Source: Haemaphysalis longicornis
Taxonomy: Eukaryota; Arthropoda; Arachnida; Ixodida; Ixodidae
Reading direction: 5' to 3'
Assembly: GCA_013339765.2 (NCBI GenBank)
Contig: CM023448.1
Coordinates: forward strand, 324,178,941 to 324,242,940
Length of the DNA stretch: 64,000 nucleotides
Shown one piece after another: positions 58,499 through 64,000 of this stretch. The position numbers and the translations under genes were made by a program. The notes beneath the pieces are model-generated. The model saw nothing but the letters and a program-made list of their open reading frames with translations, was not told the origin of the DNA and made no database searches. How positions within the stretch are numbered: the first letter of the stretch is position 1; the number at the start of each line of letters is the position of its first letter.

Positions 58499-59345
58499 CC
58501 CGCCCCAGATATCGGATGTTAGAAATTATTTTTTGCAGCGACGCCAGGAGTAGTAGAAACCAGTGCGTCAAAGACTTTGTGCAGCCTGTTTAAACTTGTA
58601 ATATAATCAACCAAACATCTTTTCGCGTTCAAAATAAACAAAACTAAAAACCCTTTTGTGAAAGTGCCCTATTCCTGCCGACTCCCCCCTAGCTCTTGAG
58701 GACGATTTTTGTCATCCCTCTTCTCAGGAGCGGCATTTATGACGACACGCAGCGGAGAAAAAGTTGGATAATGATCGCTTTCTTCGAAAGATGTGATGGC
58801 GTGTCAGTTGCTCCCGAAGATTCCCGTCAGAAAAGGATTCAGGAGGATTCAGGCGCTCGCGTGTGCACGAATACGCCGCAATTAATTGTCATAGTGGGTG
58901 CTACTACGAATCAAATAAGAAAGAAATTGACCTTGATTTTTTTTAACGAAGACACTAGCAAATGTTAGGGACATTGTAAGGGATATTGACACTAGTAAAT
59001 GACGGACGTGTCTTCACGAGAGCGTCCCCGCTCACCGGCGTGCCAGTGAAAGAGAATGACCGCTTGCCTGCGTGCCGGTACTTGTAGCGGTTCGGTAGAA
59101 TTTGCAATGGCCTACAAAGGCTTCAAAGGATTCACAGCGGAATGTTGGTAGGCCGCGCAACGGTCTACGAAATAATTCCCGGCAGAAAACAGGACACTAG
59201 CTGAAAGCAGCGATCAACAAAATCGGCCACCGACGCATTGGACAACGTTGCACGTAGAATGAGTTACCAATTGGGCTGCGCGAAAGCGGTAGCCATGATC
59301 GAATGACCCCAAGATGTTACTGTAACTCTGCACAGATTTCTGTAC
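58499..59345. other. Unassigned sequence
   Basis: No recognised feature. Confidence 0.4.
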
Positions 59346-59349
59346 GCGC

Positions 59350-59419
<70 letters not shown>

Positions 59420-59520
59420 ACACACACACACACACACACAACACACACACACACACACGCATGCCCGCACGCACCACACACGCACGCACACGGCGAACGC
59501 ACTCACGCACGCACAACCGC
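59346..59520. repeat. (CA)n / (CACG)n microsatellite
   Basis: A CACG-rich edge, then about 90 bp of CA repeats with two interruptions, then CACGCA-type units. Long frames here are artefacts. Confidence 0.95.
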
Positions 59521-59838
59521 ACCATGCACGCAAGCACTACAGGATTTTTTTCGGTAAGAATCCATGGGATACTAACCGTGGGATGTAATGGCGAGTAATT
59601 GACCCAATACAAGGAAACGGTTTGCTTTTGCTTATGTCTGTGCTAACTTCAAAACCAAGATCTATACTAAAATTTTACCACGGTCAACTTAGCCTGGCAA
59701 GCAGTTCGTAAATGGCAGACTAGCAGCGTCAATGTGCTTGATGTTCTCTCGTGCCTAGGCAACTTTACGGGCTGTTCTGATTATATATTGTGACAAAATA
59801 TACAAAGACCGAAGAACCTTGTAAGGTGGCAGTACCTT
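59521..59838. other. Unassigned sequence
   Basis: The last ~70 bp before the (TAAA)n run (ACCTTGTAAGGTGGCAGTAC) form a short inverted repeat, ACCTTGTAAGGT, and may be a LINE 3' end. Confidence 0.35.
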
Positions 59839-59839
59839 G

Positions 59840-59906
<67 letters not shown>

Positions 59907-59930
59907 AAATAAATAATAAATAAATAAATG
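59839..59930. repeat. (TAAA)n microsatellite, possible LINE tail
   Basis: About 22 TAAA units with one AATAATAAA interruption. It resembles an expanded version of the AATAAA tail seen on the CR1-like LINE at 48.8 kb. Confidence 0.9.
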
Positions 59931-60251
59931 TCAAACGCTTATACTGTGTGTTGACGGGATTTTAGAAACCTGAACGGCTTCTATAACGGCTTCCTGGGTC
60001 CCTCAGAATCGCAGACAATTAACAGATGGATCACAGGCTAAAAATGTCCGCGTAGTCCTCCCGCTAACAAGGGACAGAGAGAAAATAAGAAAATACTCAT
60101 TATTTGTCTTTCTCGGTGCTAGAGCGTGTTTTAAAGCCAAGATGGTAACCTCTCATTGGTCAGGGTATTTCTTGGCGTGCATGTGTAAAACGGAGGTGGA
60201 ACCGAGCCAAAAGCCGGAGAGCAAAAAAAAAAAAAAAAAAGATAATTAGAC
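59931..60251. other. Unassigned sequence
   Basis: No feature recognised apart from an 18-A run near 60225. Confidence 0.4.
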
Positions 60252-60500
60252 AGAAAGTTGCCGCATATCTGCTCACTTCGCTACAAATATCAAAATTCTG
60301 TGACCCCTGCTAAATAAATGCCGCTCTTCTCTTTTCCCCCAACAACCTCTTGCGCTCTTCCCCTTCCGCTTCGCTCTTTTCACGATAAACACAGTGGAGC
60401 TTTGCTCAAGCCAATTCAATTTCGCCGCGTTCCACTGCTGGCGTCATCTACTGGAACCTTTTGTTACTTTTGAACTTGGAAAACTGCCACAAGCGCTTTT
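60252..60500 (+). repeat. R3 non-coding repeat, copy 3, left part
   Basis: TTGCCGCATATCTGCTCACT corresponds to the R3 left end. Later blocks (CGCGTTCCACTGCT, TGGAACCTTTTGTTACT) follow in the same order as in copy 2. More diverged than copies 1 and 2. Confidence 0.65.
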
Positions 60501-61559
60501 CGTGTTTTGAAGTCAAAACTTTTTTCACGGCGTATTTTTATTTGCTGTGGTAAAAAATGGCTACAATCCATGCTGTGAAGGTGGCTGTAAAGCAAAGCTG
60601 TAAACCACACCCATAACAATTGCCCATGCGACGTCACTTGAATTCACACACGTGGCCCTACAAAGACTGAAACCAGAGATTCTGCCAGCTGTTACCTGGG
60701 ATTTATGGAGGGGGGGAGTCCCGAACGCAGCAGCGTCGGCCACGGCCGGGCTAGAGTGGCGGGCGCCGCCGCTAGAACCCGGCCGTGCGTCGGCAGGAAA
60801 AGGAAACGGACAGGAGCGTCTTTCCAAAGGGGAGACAGCGGAACCTAGCCAACCTGATGTGCAAGCTCGTGGTTACACCACCGCGCGACACAAGCGCAGA
60901 CACCGAAACAATCCGGCATGTGAGCTTAGTGATTCCCATTTATACCGATTTGAACTAGTTCGTTTAGTAAGTTTGAGAATTGCGAGAAAGCTGAGGGAAC
61001 TCTTATAATCGCTATTTATCAGAACCCGTTGCTCCTTTCGCCTTTCGTAATACCTGTTAAAACACAACCAAATTAGTATTCAACAATTTCGAAAACGCAC
61101 TCCCATTCGTGACGAGCAGTGCGCGAAGGTAGCGTTTCTCTGGCGGCCAGATGTCTGTATGGGGTCCATACATTTTGTTTTCCCGCCCTGCAAACATATC
61201 CTTAACGTATCTTTGCCTTACGACCACTTAATTCAGTCGGGTCCGGGTTACCCAGGAGGTGCTGTCGAAGAAGCAATCAAGCCGTGCGAAAGAAGCGTGC
61301 AATGGACGCGAAGCTGCGCCAAAACAGGCCCAAAATAACCGTCGCTAAATCAGACGACAAAGCCGAAGGAATGGTCCCGCTGACGTGCCCGCCGGGGGGA
61401 GCAGTCTCCGGCACGCGGGAAGCGCTGGGTTATAGCGCCAATTCGCCGCGCCATCTACACTGTGCTCCGTGAGGGAAAAGCGTCCTCTCCTCCCCAGCCG
61501 CTTTGGGAATCTCTTGTCGCGCACGCCACGACGGAACCGTTGGCTGGCATAGAGGTAGA
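60501..61559. other. Unassigned sequence separating the two parts of R3 copy 3
   Basis: About 1 kb with no counterpart in the other R3 copies, so an insertion or a longer R3 variant. No frame recognised. Confidence 0.4.
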
Positions 61560-61776
61560 AAGCTTTGCTTTAAAATCAAGCAGTCATGAATTTTTAATTA
61601 AAATAACAATGCAAATATCACGTATGTGTCTTGTCTTGAATCAAATCTGCCTAATGTTTTCTTTTCGCTCAACAATGTTGACATCGTCACTAGAATTAGT
61701 AGTTCATTAGTGCCTTGCCGTTAGAAACGTCTCGTTCAAAATTTTTTTTAACTTTCGACCGGGCGGCTGAACGAGC

Positions 61777-61839
<63 letters not shown>

Positions 61840-61884
61840 CAAAACCTTCGGGTTTAGTAGCCCAAGAAAGAGTATCGTCTTTAA
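61560..61884 (+). repeat. R3 non-coding repeat, copy 3, right part with (CAGA)n
   Basis: AATATCACG..CAACAATGTTGACA blocks, then CGGGCGGCTGAACGAG, a (CAGA)n run at 61779-61838, then ACCAAAACCTTCGGGTTTAG, TAGCCCAAG and AAAGAGTATCGTCTTT (61867-61882), as at the ends of the other copies. Confidence 0.75.
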
Positions 61885-62784
61885 CAGATATTAAACGGGA
61901 CACAGCCGCTCACCGCTCACGTGACGCTCAAGGTCAAAGAGAGCTTCTCGTCTTCGGCCTGGCGAGAGAAGGCCACGAGAACATCTGAAACCCAAAAGCT
62001 TTGAGGCCACGCTCCGGAACATGCACGCTCACAGGCAGCTTCCGATCACGTAGACACGCCGGCCGGAACGACGCAGCAGGTGTAGAAAGAAGGGACGGGT
62101 CACGGAGGACGTTTGCTCGACAGCTCAGTTTCGTTTGCTATCCATTCCGTAGGCCAGGACGGCTCCTAAATAGTTTTACTTTAGACGTACGTAAATAAAC
62201 ACTTTTTTTGTGTTTTATGAACTCAACGACCTACTGAACAGTCGGCCGCCATTTTTTCTAACAGGCTGGATGCTTGATACTTTTTGTTCAAATAAGGTTT
62301 TTAGTTTAAGCTCCATGCAGTGATTTCTATTACTAGCTTTGAGGAAGTATTCAGTTGGGCCATCCTATCATGCTCATCGATCTCATTGAACTCCGTTTCC
62401 TTTCCGCCATAAGGCTCCACCACCACCACCATCATCATCATCATGATCATAATCGTCGTCGTCGTCGTCGTCCCTGTACATTCGAACCTAACGGGCTATA
62501 TCATAAGGTTTTAGCATGAGTGGAGAACACCGATTTGGTCATTTTGTTCGATCCGCCTGATGTTTCCCAGCTGCGCCATCACTGTCGACAGGGTGTCACG
62601 TGGCATACCCTCTATGCTTCGCACGCGAGTTGTCAGTGGAGGCTTCAAATCGCAGTATTTAACCGATAATGATCGCAATATGATGTTACTAGCGAGGTAG
62701 ACGCACCTGGCATAGAGAAAGTTCTTTAATTCGAACTTACAATTCGGTGCGAGTTGGTCCAGCAAATCTCCATACAACTCCATG
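61885..62784. other. Unassigned sequence with trinucleotide runs
   Basis: CACCACCAC, ATCATCATC and GTCGTCGTC runs lie at 62419-62472. The minus-strand frame at 62511-62885 looks coding-like in its C-terminal half but overlaps the left end of the pogo-like element. Confidence 0.35.
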
Positions 62785-62919
62785 TATAAAAGAAGCCCGT
62801 TAAGTTCGAACCCCGGTGGGTACCGCCAAGGATAATTCCAACTACGCAACGCTTCGCCGGATGCTTGGCGCCTGGCACACGGCACACGGCCTGAGAAACG
62901 CCCCCGCTGCCTACACCCG

Positions 62920-63105
62920 TTGAAGAACGGTGGAACCCAGCCTTGAAGACGCGTACACGAGGAGAGAGTAGGACAACACGCACGCTGTGTTTTGTCCTAC
63001 TCCCCAGCATGTGGGTTGTCCTACTCTCTCCTCCTGTACGCGTCTTCAAGGCTGGGGTCCACCGTTCTTCAAAGTATGTACCAACAGGCCCATCACTAAA
63101 CTCTT
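62920..63105 (-). mobile_element. Fold-back insertion 2 with 13-bp TSD
   Basis: A 186-bp insertion between CTGCCTACACCCG (62907-62919) and CTGCCTACACACG (63106-63118), a 13-bp TSD with one mismatch. Arms of about 59 bp (TTGAAGAACGGTGGAACCCA.. and its inverse) differ at about two positions and enclose a ~37-nt loop with a partial repeat of the arm (TTGTCCTACTC). A ~34-nt single-copy segment follows at the right and reads on the minus strand TGATGGGCCTGTTGGTACAT. Confidence 0.8.
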
Positions 63106-63201
63106 CTGCCTACACACGATGCTGCGTTTCCTCCGGAGCGGAGAGAAAAGGTAAAATATGGTAAAACCGATCCGAAACCCCGGTGGCGACGTTTTGAAAT
63201 T

Positions 63202-63515
63202 AAGACATTCTTTGCGGACTATGTTGATGTGGACGGGAGTGCAATGTCGGTGTGTGGTACACTGACAGATGAGAGCATAATTTCTCAGACCAGAAGTGTA
63301 GAACCTGTCGCTGCCATCGACGAGGAGAAGACCGAAGAACCAGTGCAACCATCCGCTCGCAAGTCACGACCGGATTGAATTCCGCCCTTCTCTTACTTAT
63401 TTCTGGAGAGGCGAAGAGAAGTCATTTCACTATATTGGCTCGTTTCGGCAAAGAGTGCTGGCCGCCAACGTCATGGACGAAAGACAGACTGTAATCTCGG
63501 ACTTTTTCAAGTAAT
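63202..63515 (+). pseudogene. pogo/Tigger transposase C-terminus, disrupted
   Basis: KTFFADYVDVDGSAMSVCGT and LTDESIISQTRSV (63202-63300), then an acidic segment EEKTEEPVQP. A stop lies at about 63376, and in another frame comes VMDERQTVISDFFK and a stop at 63513-63515, overlapped by AATAAA at 63514. The 'QTxISDFF' ending is the hallmark C-terminus of Tigger-like transposases. The DDE catalytic region and the DNA-binding domain are absent. Confidence 0.75.
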
Positions 63516-63657
63516 AAATTTTTGGTGTGCCGTAGTGTTTCCCGATCACAGTGTGCTGTTGTAGCTGCTGTAATTCTTCACCTTGATCGGTTCAAACTTT
63601 CATTATTTCGAACTGAGAGGGCTTCCTCTTGCGGTTCGAATTCACGAGCTTTTACTA

Positions 63658-64000
63658 GAAATAAAAATAGTCAGTTAGGTGGGTTTCAACGATAAGAACA
63701 TTCCTCATGCCTATTGTTTTGTCGCGGGGCCTAGGGCTGCTCGTGCAAGAGGTTTTTACAGAGAAGTGGCGGGGGCGGTAGCCCTCTTACCGGAACGCTT
63801 CTCGTGGGAATACCTCTGCTCAGTGAAACCAAGGAAGCTGTATTGGGACCTCGTAGAACAGACCCTTCCCACCGCTCATGTACCGCCTACCACCCCTTGG
63901 TCGGCCGAAAAGTGACGTCCTGCGGCGAGTACGGAAGCTCCCTATCCCGACCGGCTCGAAGGACTTTTTCTTCCACTTCCACACGTGTATACTGCCTACA
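63658..64000. other. Unassigned sequence at window end
   Basis: A plus-strand frame at 63679-63915 (RGFYREVAGAVALLPERFSW) has coding-like composition. There is no start context, splice site or family I can name, so it is not called as a gene. Confidence 0.35.

Larger units (their letters stand above)
62790..63657 (+). mobile_element. pogo/Tigger-like transposon remnant
   Basis: The left end near 62790-62815 (TAAAAGAAGCCCGTTAAGTT, then CGAACC) and the right end GGTTCGAATTCACGAGCTTT, then TACTAG, at about 63632-63657 are inverse, matching Tigger-style termini. The interior is deleted to the transposase C-terminus and carries the fold-back insertion at 62920-63105. It is a different family from the element at 30256. 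Confidence 0.7.

Noticed and set aside
59264..59612. Cys-Val and Thr-His rich frames
   Set aside because: They only reflect the (CA)n tract and its flanks.
62511..62885. Minus-strand frame that looks coding (GLLLYMELYGDLLDQLAP)
   Set aside because: Its N-terminal half lies over the left end of the pogo-like remnant and there is no known family, so a host gene call is not supported.

Overview
The window reads as non-coding, repeat-dense DNA of an arthropod, most likely a hard (ixodid) tick. The main clues are copies of a tRNA-derived SINE that looks like the tick Ruka family, many decayed RNase H-bearing LINEs of arthropod type, RTE and CR1-like LINEs, and several DNA elements with TTAAAGG ends. 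I see no complete multi-exon host gene. The species call is inference from repeat content.

Layout. 2-5.6 kb: two copies of a short TTAAAGG-ended DNA element; the first is split by a 5'-truncated RTE LINE with a 13-bp target-site duplication (TSD). 7.5-7.9 kb: a coding-like exon on the minus strand. 8.7-12.4 kb: an almost full-length RNase H LINE (family A) interrupted by a 175-bp fold-back insertion. 12.4-13.7 kb: the 5' half of another LINE. 16.3-17.2 kb: a repeat that recurs at 25.6-26.7 kb. 18.5-22.7 kb: a plus-strand LINE split by a second family A copy. 23.5-25.2 kb: a LINE carrying a SINE. 25.2-27.1 kb: a TTAAAGGGCT-ended element. 27.2-29.5 kb: a third family A copy. 30.0 kb: a tRNA-Arg gene. 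30.3-31.1 kb: a pogo/Tigger-like element. 32.6-32.9 kb: a broken THAP zinc finger about 0.7 kb from a TTAAAGG end. 36-40.5 kb: a non-coding repeat ('R3'), a tRNA pseudogene and three LINE fragments. 41.1-41.8 kb: two SINEs. 42.1-44.1 kb: a GC-rich island with a dense cluster of TAAT/ATTA cores. 46.1-52.7 kb: a CR1-like LINE and an RNase H LINE, both nearly complete. 52.7-54.3 kb: a complete TTAAAGGGACAC-ended element. 54.7-61.9 kb: two more R3 copies, an old SINE and microsatellites. 62.8-63.7 kb: a pogo/Tigger-like remnant with a nested fold-back insertion.

How it fits together: LINE reverse transcriptases probably mobilised the SINEs, and perhaps the fold-back insertions, since both carry 13-16 bp TSDs. 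The most unusual items are the two fold-back insertions that share one architecture but not one sequence, the THAP exon linked to a TTAAAGG end, the homeodomain-core cluster in the GC island, and the R3 repeat with built-in (CAGA)n and AAAGACGATAGTCTTT palindromes. All family assignments are by eye; no database search was possible.
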